In this document: piece by piece, positions 34,526 through 46,039 of the stretch | Numbering within the stretch: position 1 is the first letter of the stretch | Layout: every line of letters starts with the position of its first letter | Origin: Deroplatys truncata | Lineage: Eukaryota; Arthropoda; Insecta; Mantodea; Mantidae | Direction of reading: 5' to 3' | Assembly (NCBI GenBank): GCA_030765065.1 | Contig: CM060988.1 | Location: 196,352,565-196,416,564, forward strand | Length of the DNA: 64,000 bases | Notes under the pieces: generated by a model | Databases searched by the model: none | What the model was told of the DNA's origin: nothing | Seen by the model: the letters and a program-made list of their open reading frames with translations, nothing else | Made by a program: the position numbers and the translations under genes

Positions 34526-35230
34526 TTCAGTACCAGTCAGTCCTCAAATTGGTAAGCTAAATTTTGAAATTTAAGGAATACCATTGTGTTTGGGTTCTGG
34601 TGAAATGGTGACATCAAACATAAGTGAGAGAAGAGAGTGAGTGATGTCAGAGGAGCTGTTGATTCTGGTATTTATGAGTAAGTGACTTTTTAATTTCTAA
34701 ATGACTCAGTATACAGACTAAACGAGGCCACATAAGTCATTTATTTGGAAGAATACAACATTAAAATTTTCAAGATAAAAATACTTATAACTAAAATACA
34801 TGTGAACTTTCACTTGAGGTTGATTTTAAAAATCAGTCCGAACTGGTAAAGGGGTCAGTGGCATATAATTTTAAAATTCCAAATGGGAAGGGGTCAAACA
34901 GGGTACCATTAGATTGAGATCTTCAAAACAAACAACTGTTGTAGGGAACATTTTTATTAATTCACACTCTTTCAAGGAGCGAAGCATATGTCTGTGGTTG
35001 CTTGTACACGGGCAGCAAGATGTCTGACGAACAAGTACATACACTTGGCAGCCCAATACCATCAACATATCAAAACCATCACTACAGATGGTGTGCACCA
35101 TCTAGAGTAAGCTCTACTTTTGTAGTAAACTAGTATTAAAGTCAACACTCGGCGACTTCCATATAAGAGTAAACTACTTCCTAAGATAAAGAATAAAAAC
35201 AGAAGCACTATTAACCATGAATGGTAGATT
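34526..35230. other. No recognised feature
   Basis: Intronic sequence of the EME1-like gene without a gene or repeat I can support. Confidence 0.5.
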
Positions 35231-35326
35231 GAGTTACACTTTTTAACATTCACCTTCACTAATTAAATGTTGTATAAAACAGAAACGTTTTCGAGGGCAA
35301 TCGCCCTCATCGTCAGCAATTGGGTA
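35231..35326 (-). ncRNA. Hammerhead-ribozyme-like PLE end (solitary)
   Basis: On the minus strand, CTGACGA (35316-35310) matches the hammerhead core. It is followed by TGAGGGC-GATT-GCCCTC, a perfect 6-bp stem II with a 4-nt loop, then GAAA. A tiny stem III (AAC/GTT around a GTTTCT loop) is possible. Downstream, AGTGTAACTCAATC resembles the AGTGTAACAA of the PLE ends elsewhere in the window. No RT body is attached, so it may be a solo PLE end or a retrozyme-type unit. Confidence 0.5.
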
Positions 35327-35907
35327 CTTCCTAAGTATTTTACTCCTTTCAGATACTCCCAGAGTAAATTACCACACAAGTAAATGGAGAGCACCATCAT
35401 ATAGTATGTTACTATGGAAGTAAATAGAGCACAACTATAGGTTAGAATCTACTCTCATGACTTGGTTGAAGTAACTCATCTGTCAAAGTACAATACTGTA
35501 CCATATTTGGAGGAAGATATTTTTGTGTGTTCATGGATAGGTTAAATTACCTAGATGATCTAGACAAAGAAAACAACAATTACTTAGATTACATTGATGA
35601 TCTAGATTAAGAAAACAATGGAAATGCGATAGTGCATATAGTATAAGTAAGGTGAGATCCATATGATACTTATACAGAGAGAGTTCAAGAAATGTTTCGG
35701 TATTAGGAAATAATCTTTTACATTCCTTTTGAACCTGCTTGGAGGGCATTTACAACGAAACTCATGACATAAATTCAGTTGCAGCACCCAAACTGCAATT
35801 TTACATGCTCTACAACTGTTTTGTACCAGAACACTTCAGATAGTTATAGGCGATTTTATAAATGTTCAGCATATGCCTGCTGGTTGTGTCTTTCATCGCA
35901 CTGTTAA

Positions 35908-36841
35908 GGGGACAAGGTACTCTGAAATGGTCAAAAATCACATTTTTTTGTTTTAGGCAGTAATCAAATTTCTATTATTTCCAGTTTCAGAAAATATATA
36001 CTTTTTGGGGGTTAAGAGGTTTTTAAGATATTTAAATACCATTTAAATGCTGGTCTGCATTCCTTTAAAGCTCTCATGCAACGCCCTTTTTAGAACATTT
36101 TTGTATCTTTCAACAACGAACGACTATATCATGCCCAGCGAGCAGTTCAGCAATTAACAAAAGAGACCAGGATCAAGAGAAGACAATCAGAAAAGCTGAA
36201 GCAATCCAGGAATGAAGGTGCAGATGATTATGACCCTGGAATGTATGGAAGTGTGTCAAAATTTTAATGTTCAAACTTTAAACTCAGTTTCCTCAAAACA
36301 ACATTTTTGGATACTTGTGTACCTTTTTCTCAGAAAGTATGAGAGGTAGAGTGAAATTTTCAGTACATGCATACAACACATAGCTAAACTTTCTGAACCA
36401 CAATCATAATCTTATAATGTATATTAGTGATATTAAGAAAGCAACAACATTGCAAATTTTCCACATTTTTACTTTTTTAACTTTTCAAATAATTTGTTTT
36501 TCAATTTCTAGTGAACTGATACACATAACTACATAATTGAGGTTCAGCAGATATCTGATTATACTAAGAACAAGCATGTAAAAGTGTGATTCTGTACTGC
36601 AAGTAGTATCAGAGAAAAAGGTACATGAATTAACATGTTTTAACAGTAAATTTTATTATTTTTCTGCTGAATGAAATTAATTTTTACGGACTCAACTACA
36701 CAAGCTATCAATGCAAACAACCACTTAAAATAATTGTCATGATTTATAGAATAATTCATAAAGATTTCAGGAAAAACCGTTGAAAACTTTAAGAGCACAC
36801 TTAAAGGTGTAATTTCCATGTGTTCAGAATACCTTGTCTCC
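35908..36841. mobile_element. TIR element with TTAA borders, about 0.93 kb
   Basis: Left end TTAAGGGGACAAGGTACTCT at 35904 and right end (reverse complement) TTAAGGAGACAAGGTATTCT at 36845 are inverted over at least 20 bp. The interior is mostly non-coding but holds a possible short frame near 36120-36265 ending KLKQSRNEGADDYDPGMYG, which looks like the tail of a transposon protein I cannot place. TTAA may be the target duplication or part of the end. Confidence 0.6.
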
Positions 36842-36845
36842 TTAA

Positions 36846-37807
36846 AGCACGTTTGAGGTTAACAGCAAGGTACATAAATAGACACAAGTGTTCAGAAAAT
36901 AAAAGGTAATTCTTCACTTTGCAGGTTTCCCACACATAGTGTATGCAAATGAGGCATGCATATTCCTATTTTGTATCCATCAGATGAAAGTGGTGAATTT
37001 TTCCAAAATTGGTAAGGATAATTCTCCATCAACACACAAGTAATGCGATACAAATATGACGATTAGGAACATTGTTTCAAAAGAATTTTAAGCTGCTCTT
37101 CAATACATCCCCTGTTTTTCAAAGCATTAAACTCGTCCATCACAACTTTCCAGGCATTTCTCTTCCAGCATCTTTACATCATGATTTTTGCACTCTACAT
37201 TGTTTAAAAGGATTTTCATTATCTCTAACAACAAACATTTCTCTCTTTTGCTGAAGTTTTCACCTCTTTTTCTATTGCATATAACCTTATCCATCATTGT
37301 TTCAAGTAAATCAAGCAAACAAAACAATACTAGGGAAGTAATGAGCTCTTACCTCCATAGTTGTAACTAAGGCGTAAATTGCTCCCATAATACAGACTTT
37401 AGTAAACCTTACTTCTGAAGTAATTTACTCCAACATGGTGCATGCTGCCCTATGTGTAGTAGAAGTAAGGTATTTGAAATCACTGTTAACTTTCATACTA
37501 ATTTTATTAGCCACAAAAGTAAAAGATTGTCATTGTATTGCACAAGGCCATCTGAGCTTACTATGCCAACATTAATTTTAATTTTCTTTTTTAACATTTC
37601 CCAATATGTAAGGCATTGCTATCTGCGGTTCAGATGCATTACTTTTTCATATGATTTTCTTCTTGAAAGAGTATGAGATAATAAAAATGTTTCTTATGAA
37701 AGTTGTTTGTCTCAAAGACCTCTAACTAATGGTATCCTATATGACCATCACTGCAATTTGAAATTTTGAAGTCATGCGCCACTTGGCACCACTTTGATTA
37801 TGGCCAA
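36846..37807. other. No recognised feature
   Basis: Intronic AT-rich sequence between the TIR element and the SINE; no gene or repeat supported. Confidence 0.5.
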
Positions 37808-38060
37808 AAAATTAAATTGAGTTCTATTTATGGACGCTCTAACTACTGTGGTTTTTAATGTCTCATTTTATATTGGGCGTGAAAGACCAGAAATTTTGCT
37901 CAGAGGCCTCTTTATCAGGACTGAGGTTCTTTTACATGCCATAAATCTACGACAAGGGACCACCGGCTTTACTTCGCTTCCGAAGGAAGCAATGCTTGAA
38001 AAAATTCATCATCTTTCACCAGGTTTGAACCTGTGACCTCCTGAACTAGAGGCTAGACCA
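37808..38060 (-). mobile_element. tRNA-derived SINE, family A, copy 5
   Basis: On the minus strand it has the head region GGTCACAGGTTCAAACCTGG (box B), the body GAGGCCTCTGAGCAAAAT and the tail CCATAAATAGAACTCAATTT. It lies in the EME1 intron, about 110 bp past the donor of the exon at 38172-38420. Confidence 0.78.
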
Positions 38061-38171
38061 TGGATGACGACTTGATGAAATCCAGTTCAAGTAAAAGTTG
38101 TCTTGAAAATGTTGATGCTGTACTTGGCTCACCCTGTACAATCTTCCAAATTAGCAAGTTTACATACTTAC

Positions 38172-38420
38172 TTGAATGGTCTTTCTGCCACAGCCTTTGT
38201 GAACTGTCTGACAAACAGCCCCATGGCTTCTGGTTGGTCTATCAGTCTGTGATTACAGTCTGCAAACAATTGTAACTGTACCAGCGCTCTCTCCCAGTCT
38301 TCCTTTGAAACATTTGGTGCAGATTCAAATCTTCGATCAGTCTTATTTGGTTTGCATGGTGCTCCAGTGGTGCTCAAAACCCGGCTTCGAACTTCTCTAC
38401 TCTTGTTTGTTTTCTGAAGC
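38172..38420 (-). CDS. EME1: EME1-like, exon 3 of the recognised part
   Basis: 249 nt with acceptor GTACTTGCAG and a strong donor GTAAGTATG. Both borders split codons (the first base completes Arg, the last two bases start Lys), and both agree with the neighbouring exons. It begins with a basic, probably disordered stretch (LQKTNKSREVRSRV) and then has NVSKEDWERALVQLQLFADC and RQFTKAVAERPF, the most recognisable EME1 block (human has ALVDLQL and FTKAVAEAPF). A family A SINE lies about 110 bp downstream in the intron. Confidence 0.9.
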
Positions 38421-38795
38421 CTGCAAGTACAAAACATGTTTATTGCTGTGCACCTCATCTTACTGTAGGCTCACATCTACAATGGAATTGACATTAATTT
38501 CATGGATGCATGGATCAGGTGGGGTAAGCAACAAACCTAACACAAGGTGAAGGAATGACCCCCCCCCCGCCAGTTTTTGTGCAATAATTACAACGGGGTA
38601 TAATTGCCTGGGTTTATTTAACTAAACACATAATGGGTCATATGAATAAAAAGCAAGTACTTACTCAAAGCTTGTACTCATGAGTATGAACACTTTCTGT
38701 GATTATATACTCAGCTCAATGAGAACATACTCGTTTTCATAAGAATAAAAGCCTACTACCTCACACAAGTATATACTCATCCCCACAGCCATCTT

Positions 38796-38796
<1 letters not shown>

Positions 38797-38862
<66 letters not shown>
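38797..38862 (+). repeat. (AAT)n microsatellite, about 66 bp
   Basis: A pure run of AAT triplets. It lies exactly at the 3' end of the minus-strand LINE at 38864-39780, where LINE families of the CR1/L2/Jockey kind often carry a simple-repeat tail. Confidence 0.9.
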
Positions 38863-38863
38863 T

Positions 38864-39780
38864 TTATTTTTTATCCATAATAACACTTAGATGTTGTCGG
38901 ATATGTCAGAATTATACACATTTATTTATATTACAATTCATCCAACCTATACAAACATTTTTGTATTAGATATTTGTTTAGTTCATTTTTAAACAATTTC
39001 CCTTTTTTTTTGTTTTTACTGAAATCGGTAATTTATTGAACAGTATTTTTCCCATTATTAAGGTATCTTTATCAGTTGACTTTTTATTTAGTTATTCTAT
39101 GGTAATTGTTTTGTGGCTGTGATAGTGCTTATTTAAGTTACCTACTCCGTCGTTAATAACTACAAACATGACTACTTTAAAAACATATAAAGATACTACC
39201 GTTAGAATTTTGTTATCTATAAATACATTTCTACATGATTCTCTTCTATTTACATTATATATACATCTTAAACATTTCTTCTGTAAGACTAGTAATCTGT
39301 TCATGTTAGTTATACAAGAGCTGCCCCAAACCTCAACTGCATATTGTAGATGTGGATGTATTATTCCATAGTAAGTCAATTTCAGATGTTCAGAATTTAA
39401 GTAATTTGCTAGGTTCCTTATTAAGTAGAGATGTGTACTTATCTTCTTACATATGTAGTCAATATGGTGTCTCATTGATAATTACTCCTAAGAATTTTAT
39501 TTTATCTAATTGCTGGATAGGTTCACCATTTATCATTACATTTATAGGACTTTTACTGCTATACCTGTTATTGCGGTGTTGGAACATTACTGTTTTTGTT
39601 TTTTGAAGATTAACTTTCAGGCTATTGTTTGTAAGATAATTGTAAATAATTTGCGTTTCCGTGGTTATTATTTTCTCCATTTCGTTTGCTTGATTGAGTC
39701 CAAATATTAATGAGGTGTCATCTGCATAATTTAAGTGTTCACTTAAATGTGAGTATCTACACTCTTTGACCATATACTAG
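38864..39780 (-). mobile_element. 5'-truncated LINE (reverse transcriptase end)
   Basis: Minus-strand frame 39773-39459 contains HLNYADDTSLIFGLNQ (YADD catalytic box), then SLKVNLQKTKTVMF and DKIKFLGVIIN. Frame 39475-39092 continues HIDYICKKISTHLYLIRNLA and HPHLQYAVEVWGSSCI, the thumb region typical of Jockey/CR1-like RTs. One frameshift joins them near 39465. Everything upstream of the YADD box is missing. The 3' end is the (AAT)n run. Confidence 0.82.
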
Positions 39781-41408
39781 CTACGTTGAGTGTGTAGTGT
39801 TGTGTTGTCTGGCATTCTGAATCACAGTAGATTTTGTTGTGTTTGGTTCTGTCCCATCTAAACTGCCCAGGAATTATCTTGTGTTTTATAACAAGTTTCA
39901 GCAGAAATGTTAGAGAAATATTAAGTCCTTCAAGAAATTAAAAAATTAATTGGAGCAACACACACAAAAGCATAGCTGTAAATTAAATTAGCAAAACAAC
40001 AAATAAAATGAAATAGGCAAAAGTCTATTATCAATAAATCAGGCAAAAAGAAAATATTCATGGATTCTAAAATCATAATTATAAGGTGCCGGATGCAGAT
40101 TCAAATCAGACTGTTTCTAGAATCCTGGGATGTTTACACTATTATTCTATGAAACAGGTTTGTTATAAGTAACCTGACTTCTTAAGCAACTGAATTTTGG
40201 AGTTAGGATTTTATATAGGAAGCTTAATTAATAAATCTCATTTTCAATGATACCTCTAGGTTATGTTTTCATGCAGTAATACAGGATTTTGAAACTCCTT
40301 GAATTGTCATGGCAAAGTTAGAAAACCGATAAATAACATGGGTATAAGCAAAAAGACAGGAATTGTGGATTGGAAAGTCATAACTCATGGGGTGCTGGAT
40401 GAGCTCATCCAACTGCTTTTAGAATCTCAGGATATTTACATATTTAGGTATACTATGAAACAGTATTCTTATAAAGTTATGAGTAGGTATATGGATTTTA
40501 AAGTTAACACTTTACATAGCAAGGTTAATTAATAAAGTTTACTTACAATGTTATTTCTAGGTTATGTTTTTCTGAAACAATGCAGGATTTTATAACTTCT
40601 TTAATACCTATGGCTATGTTTGTAACTTTTCCATGAGTACTATACAGCTCATAAATAGTGCTATTCTCCTCATATTTAGGTTTAAGTAAAAAAAATCAAT
40701 ATATACTCAGAATAGTGTATGCATCTAACCATGCTCAACATGAGAGGAGGATGAACTCATAAAACTGAGAATATACTACCTTTTATTCATACCAAATAAG
40801 AGTACATACTCTTGTAAGAACGGATGCCTGAGTATGTTCTCAAAATGAAGTAGATACTCAAAAGGTTTAATTTTTACCAAACTGAGTATTTACTTGAAAA
40901 AGTGAAGCATATACTATATATTCATTTTTATTCATATAACCCAATGTGTATCATGAATCATACAATGACATCAATAAATGGACGAAAGGATGCACCCTCT
41001 ATAAATCCAAGTTACAGTTTGAATTAGCAAATGAGTTTGCATAAAGCAGCATACAATTTAATTATAATGTACAACATTCAAACCATGGCAAATGAGACAA
41101 GCTTAACAATGCATATCAATGCCATTAATGGCCATGTTTCCCACAACACCAGTAAATACCGCCTATGTTGGCCAAGACAAATTGAGGAGAAATTTTTGCA
41201 AAAGTCAATAGATGCAGGAATCAAGATCACAACAGAAGAAGTTAATGCGACACAGAAGACCATCGTAAAAGAGAAGTGCTGCAGAATTCTAGAAACCATT
41301 AAGAAAGACCACCAAACTAATTCCAAAAAAAACATAAAGAAGTTAAAAGAAAAACCAGTCATTTATACAAAAGCAGATAAATGGAACTTCATAGCCATAT
41401 TAGATAAA

Positions 41409-41645
41409 TTGAGTTTTTTATTTATGGACGCTCTTTAACTACTATGGTTCTTAGCGTCCCATTCTATATTGGGCATGAAAGGTCGGTAATTTTGCTCAGA
41501 GGCCTCTTTATCAGGCTTGAGGTTCTTTTACGTGCCGTAAATCTAAGACACGGGACCACCTGCTTTACTTCCCTTCCGAAGGAAGCCGTGCTAACAATTT
41601 TTACGCCCGAATTTTACGCCGGGTTTGAATCCGCGACCTTGGGAA
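41409..41645 (-). mobile_element. tRNA-derived SINE, family A, copy 6 (inside a PLE)
   Basis: Bounded by a perfect 14-bp target duplication, CCATATTAGATAAA, at 41395-41408 and 41646-41659, which interrupts the PLE frame at ILDK. The tRNA-like head is cut off after box B; body and tail match the family. Confidence 0.9.
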
Positions 41646-41741
41646 CCATATTAGATAAAGACGAATATATCAACATAGTAGAAAAGTTATTAAAAGGCCC
41701 AAATTACAGAGCCATAAATAAGAACCCTCTCAATCAACATA

Positions 41742-42947
41742 CACTATGTGATCAAAAGTATCTGGACACCTGGCTGAAAAAGACGTACAAGTTCGTGGCG
41801 CCCTCCATCGGTAATGCTGGAAGTCAATATGGTGTTAGCCCACCCTTAGCCTTGATGACAGCGTTCACTCTCGCAGGCACACTTTCAATCAGGTGCTGGA
41901 AGGTTTCTTGGGGAATGGCAGCCCATTCTTCACGGAGTGCGGTCGGTGAGGCCTGGCACGAATTCAGCGTTCCAAAACATCACAAAGGTGCTCTATAGGA
42001 TTCAAGTCAGGACTCTGTGCAGGCCAGTCCATTACAGGGATGTTATTGTCATGTAACCACTCCGCCACAGCCCGTGCAGTATAAACAGGTGCTCAATCGT
42101 GTTGAAAGATGCAATCACCATTCCCGAATTGCTCTTTAACAGTGGGAAGCAAGAAGGTGCTTAAAATATCAATGTAGGTCTGCGCCGTGATCGTGCCATG
42201 CAAAACAACAAGGGGTGCAAGCCCCCTCCAGGGAAAACATGACCACACCATAACACCACCACCTGCGAATTTCACTGTTGGCACTACACACGCTGGCAGA
42301 TGACGTTCACCAGGCATTCGCCATACCCACACCCTGCCATCAGATCGCCACATTGTGTACCATGATTTGTCACTCCACTCAACATTTTGCCACTGTTCAA
42401 TCGTAATGTTGACGCTCCTTACACCAAGCGAGGCGTTTGGCATTTTCCTGCGTGATGTGTGGCTTGTGAGCAGCCACTCGACCATGGAATCCAAGGTTTC
42501 TCACCTCACGCCTAACTGTCATAGTACTTGGAGTGGATCCTGATGCAGTTTGGAATTCCTGTGTGATGGTCTGGCTATTACTCTTTACGACCCTCTTTAA
42601 ATGTTGGCGGTCTCTGTCAGTCAACAGACGAGGTCGGCCCGTACGCTTTTGTGCTGTACATGTCCCTTCACATTTCCACTTCACTATCACATCAGAAACA
42701 GTGGACCTAGGGATGTTTAGGAGTGTGGAAATCTCGCGTACAGACTTCTGACACAAGTGACACCCAATCACCTGACCACGTTCGAAGTCCGTGAGTTCCA
42801 TGGAGCATCCCATTCTGCTGTTTTACGATGTGTAATGACTACTGAGGTTGCGGATAATGAGTACCAGGCAGTAGGTGGCAGCACAATGCACCTAAGATGA
42901 AAAACATATGTTTGTGGGGGTGTCCAGATACTTTTGATCATATAGTG
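41742..42947 (-). mobile_element. Tc1-like transposon (inside a PLE)
   Basis: A 1206-bp element between TA at 41740-41741 and 42948-42949. The inverted ends are CACTATGTGATCAAAAGTAT and (reverse complement) CACTATATGATCAAAAGTAT, continuing CTGGACACC. The PLE reading frame continues on both sides, so it is a clean nested insertion. Its single minus-strand gene is nearly intact. Confidence 0.92.
41780..42813 (-). pseudogene. Tc1-like transposase, nearly intact
   Basis: It starts MGCSMELTDFERGQVIGCHL; a paired-type double helix-turn-helix follows (VREISTLLNIPRSTVSDVIV, then a GRPRLLTDRD hinge and HLKRVVKSNSQTITQEF). After a frameshift near 42450 it continues NVEWSDKSWYTMWRSDGRVW (first catalytic Asp), KFAGGGVMVWSCFPW, CIFQHD followed by a TGA stop and APVYT (second Asp), then [16 protein letters not shown] (Glu of DD34E). 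One frameshift, one internal stop and decay near the end inactivate it; the catalytic residues are all still readable. Confidence 0.88.
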
Positions 42948-43769
42948 TATCATTACAGTTAATAAAACAATAAAAGAAACCAAAACCCTTACAGAACCCC
43001 AAAAACACAAAATCATCATGCACGGATTCAGAGAACGTATTCAGCCAGGAAATAATAGATAGGAAAACATGTAAATTCAAAAGACGAAAAATGCATCAAG
43101 CAGGTTACCACACTTTCTAATGCAGCAGAAAAGATCAACCTCAGGAAATTCCCTATCACCCAGGTCTCTTTCCAAAATTTCAGAAAATATTCAAGAATCA
43201 CAACATTATCCTGGCACCTTACAATAAATTTAGCATCAGGAATCTCATTAAAACAAGTAAATCTGATCCCATAACACAGAACACAAAGTCAGGAATCTAC
43301 CGGATCCAATGTGAAAATTGCGAAAAGGTTTACATCGGAAAAACGAAAAGGAACATAGGCACCCACTTCTAGGAACACCAGTGTAGCATAAAGTTCAAAC
43401 AGACCAACAAATCAGTAGTTACTTTTCACTTCTGGACTCAAAACCATGAAACAGACAACAATATTCAGTTGCAGAAAACCAGCCAAAACCACAAAGAGCT
43501 TGAAATATGGGAGAAGATTTACTTAAAGAAGTTTGAAAACTGCATCATGAAGTTTGATTTGCCAGAAGCAGACAGCCATATTTTTAGTTTCATCCATAGG
43601 CCACCAGAGGACATCCCAGGCTTTCAACAATACGACTCGAGAATTCATACGACAGTCAACAGGCAGCTGATGATGTGAGCTCATGCTCATGATACATGTT
43701 CTGCAAAATAAATAGGTGAGTGAAGCTAGTAAGAGTGTTTAGGTTGACTCCACTTTCATCAAGAGTATT

Positions 43770-44515
43770 TTAAATTTAAGAGAGTTGTGATATTATCTGA
43801 TTCTAAAGCAGCTCTAATATTCATAGCATCTGATACAACACACAAAAGCCTAAATGTCCTAGAATTCCAAAAAATTATAAAACAATTAATTTAAATAAAA
43901 GAATAGTACTTCAATGGATACCAGCACACTGTGGAGTAAACGATAATGAAACAGCTGATTTTCTGGCCAAGAAAGGTAATAAAATTAGATCAAAATTGTC
44001 TGGTCCATTCTTGTTACTCTAGCAAAAGAATAATTACATCAACATACAATACAAAAATTAAAGAACAATATGTATCACAAACAAAAGAAAAACAATGGGG
44101 AAATCTATGTAACAACATGACTAGAATTACCACTATCAACAAAATTCTCTGTAGCAGTTTTTAGATTATCACCAGCCCACAACTGCCTCAACAGACATCT
44201 ATACATGATTGGCATAGCAGAATCTCCTATATGTATTCGTGATACAAAAGAAAAGTCTAAGGTGTATACTTAACTTAAAACACTGCCACTCTGTAAAAGA
44301 AGTGTTTAAAACTGCAAACATTCTAACAGTGGTATCTCTATATGTCTACAAAATTATTTTGTTAGAAGGAATCAAAATATCAAGAATTTAAACAAAGAAT
44401 ATTATACATATAAGACAAGGGGAATAAATAACTACCATAGGGTGTGTACAACAAAAGCTGCAACAAACAAAGATCCATACATCAGAGGAGCCATACTCTT
44501 TAATAAATTAACACA
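43770..44515 (+). pseudogene. LINE fragment: degenerate RNase H and tail
   Basis: Near 43905-43980 the frame reads LQWIPAHCGVNDNETADFLA (RNase H end), followed by degenerate tail pieces (RLSPAHNCLNRHLYMIGIAE with frameshifts near 44160). A second block, ILTVVSLYVYKIILLEG near 44320, resembles ILTVVSLYVFKVVMFVV in the LINE at 38864-39780, so two fragments may be joined here. It ends at the PLE terminus at 44519. Confidence 0.55.
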
Positions 44516-44518
44516 ATT

Positions 44519-44616
44519 TAAAATAAAGAGAGTTGAGGGTTGTTACACTACATCACTATAATATTCTTACTTCGCATTTCGGGAGACGGCTTGTTCCCAT
44601 CGTCAGCATGTTCTCA
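44519..44616 (-). mobile_element. PLE terminal fragment with hammerhead-like core
   Basis: On the minus strand, CTGACGA (44606-44600), stem II GGGA ... TCCC, GAAA, then AGTGATGTAGTGTAACAACC and CTCTCTTTATTTTAAA, which matches the end of the PLE at 16313-18652. It stops at the TTTATTTTAAA border, like the inverted arms of the other PLEs here, and on the other side joins the LINE at 44617 without a PLE body. Confidence 0.7.
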
Positions 44617-44619
44617 ACA

Positions 44620-45770
44620 CTGAGTGCAGGTCTTGGATTAATGGAGCTATTCCTATAACGTTCGTCCAGCACAGTGTCAAAAAATGAAGCAAACATTGTA
44701 TGTTGAGGCATACATTTAAGTGCACAGCCATAAATTCCCAAGAGGATTTCATGCTGATAACGCAGAGGAGGTTCTGCAGATTCAGCGTAAAGACTCATAA
44801 CTGGGCTAGTGGGAAGAGCACCAATAACCACTCGAATGCCCCGGTTATGGACTGCGTCTAATCTCCTCAGCACAGATGGTCATGCTGAGGAATAAATGAT
44901 ACACCCATAGTCTATTTTTTATCGGACCAGTGCGTGATACAGTTGCAACAAAATAGTCCGATCCGCTCCTCAAGATTTGCCATTTAATATTCGCAAGATA
45001 TTCAGAGAACGGTCACATCGTGCTTTCAACTGTGCTATATGACCAACCAAGTTTCCTATCAAACGTCAACCCCAGGAATCTCATCGAATTTGCGAATGGT
45101 AGTAAATTTGGACTGAATCGGAGCGAAGGTGGTAATTGTCTCCTATGGTACCAGAAGTTCATGCAGATTGGTTTCTCAGTTGAGAAACAAAAGCCATTTT
45201 TAGAACTCCAATCTTGGAGATTATCTAAGCATTGCTGCATACGGCATTCCAAAAACGGCGCAGGCAGAGAAGTACAATAAATGGTAACATCGTCTACGAA
45301 TAAGCATGACGATACCCCTGGAGGAACACATATACAGATAGAATTCATTGCTGCAGCAAACAGGGTAAAACTTAGTACCGATCCCTGAGGTACTCCATTC
45401 ATCTGAACAAAAAGATTCGTAAAAACCAGACCGACCCTTACTCAGAAAACACGGTCCTTCATAAACTCCTGAATGAACAGTGGTAAGCGTCAACGTATAT
45501 TCCAGTCATATAGGGAACGTAGTAACCCTGCATGCCAACATGTATCATAAGGCTTCTCGAGGACAAAACATATCGCAACGGTTTGACAATTTTTTATGAA
45601 TCCGTTCATGATCTGTGTCGACAATGACACAAGGTGGACCATTGCTGAATGGCACCTTCAAAAACTGCACTGGGTGTTGGTCAGTAGGTTGAGAGTTTCC
45701 AACCACCATACTAACCATCCATTGATCATGCATTCCATCACCTTGCAAATGCAAGGGAAATAGGACGGTA
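44620..45770 (-). pseudogene. LINE ORF2: reverse transcriptase palm and thumb
   Basis: Pieces in different frames: FLKVPFSNGPPCVIVDTDHE and REALMIHVGMQGYY-type remnants, then (45402-45013) MNGVPQGSVLSFTLFAAAMN and SSCLFVDDVTIYCTS, the RT fingers/palm motifs with FVDD at the catalytic site, then MRFLGLTFDRKLGW. Frame 44873-44556 gives MLRRLDAVHNRGIRVVIGAL, the thumb region. At least three frameshifts or stops. Confidence 0.82.
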
Positions 45771-45837
45771 GCTGGGCGGGAGGTGACGGTCCTTTCCAGT
45801 GCCCAGGAATGTCCTCTTCTGGTGTGAGATCACATCG

Positions 45838-45996
45838 CTAGGGTATATCATCTAAGCTGAAAGTTGTCTTGTGGACGAGTTCAGTCTCTTGTAAACACAC
45901 GACCAAAGGCTCACACTTGTTGAGCAAAAATTCAAGCTCTGGTCGATGTGTTTTAATTCCACGGATGTTCCATTGTAAGATAGCCATAGTATTCAT
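45838..45996 (-). pseudogene. LINE ORF2 start: AP-endonuclease N-terminus
   Basis: From ATG at 45996: MNTMAILQWNIRGIKTHRPE, then LEFLLNKCEPLVVCLQETEL, ending at a TAG. WNIRG and CLQET hold the conserved Asn and Glu of the APE-type endonuclease of LINEs. The rest of the endonuclease and the start of the RT are deleted. Confidence 0.8.
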
Positions 45997-46039
45997 AATG
46001 GGATAAGTTCTCAATGCTAAGAGTCCACTACTTTGAGGA

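Larger units (their letters stand above)
38625..40950. mobile_element. TIR element carrying a LINE fragment
   Basis: Left end ACACATAATGGGTCATATGA and right end (reverse complement) ACACATTGGGTTATATGAAT face each other. Subterminal sequence on both sides is rich in short ACTCA/GAGTA-type repeats (38640-38770 and 40730-40910). The middle contains the LINE 38864-39780. No transposase is seen, so it is a non-autonomous DNA element of unknown superfamily; the pairing of the two ends is inferred. Confidence 0.5.
40955..43765 (+). mobile_element. PLE split by a SINE and a Tc1 element
   Basis: The N-terminal part (about 41100-41405) reads KEKCCRILETIKKDHQ and KEKPVIYTKADKW. It resumes after the SINE with ILDKDEYINIVEKLLKGPNY, and after the Tc1 element (42950) with IKETKTLTEPQK. 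The RT core is deleted near 43055. The tail gives YHPGLFPKFQKIFKNHNIIL, then KSGIYRIQCENCEKVYIGKT (GIY-YIG nuclease with a CxxC pair), then FHFWTQNHET and MKFDLPEADS. A stop interrupts the nuclease at GTHF. The end (TAGGTTGACTCCACTTTC, 43740) matches the PLE at 30787-31309. The left end is uncertain. Confidence 0.8.
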
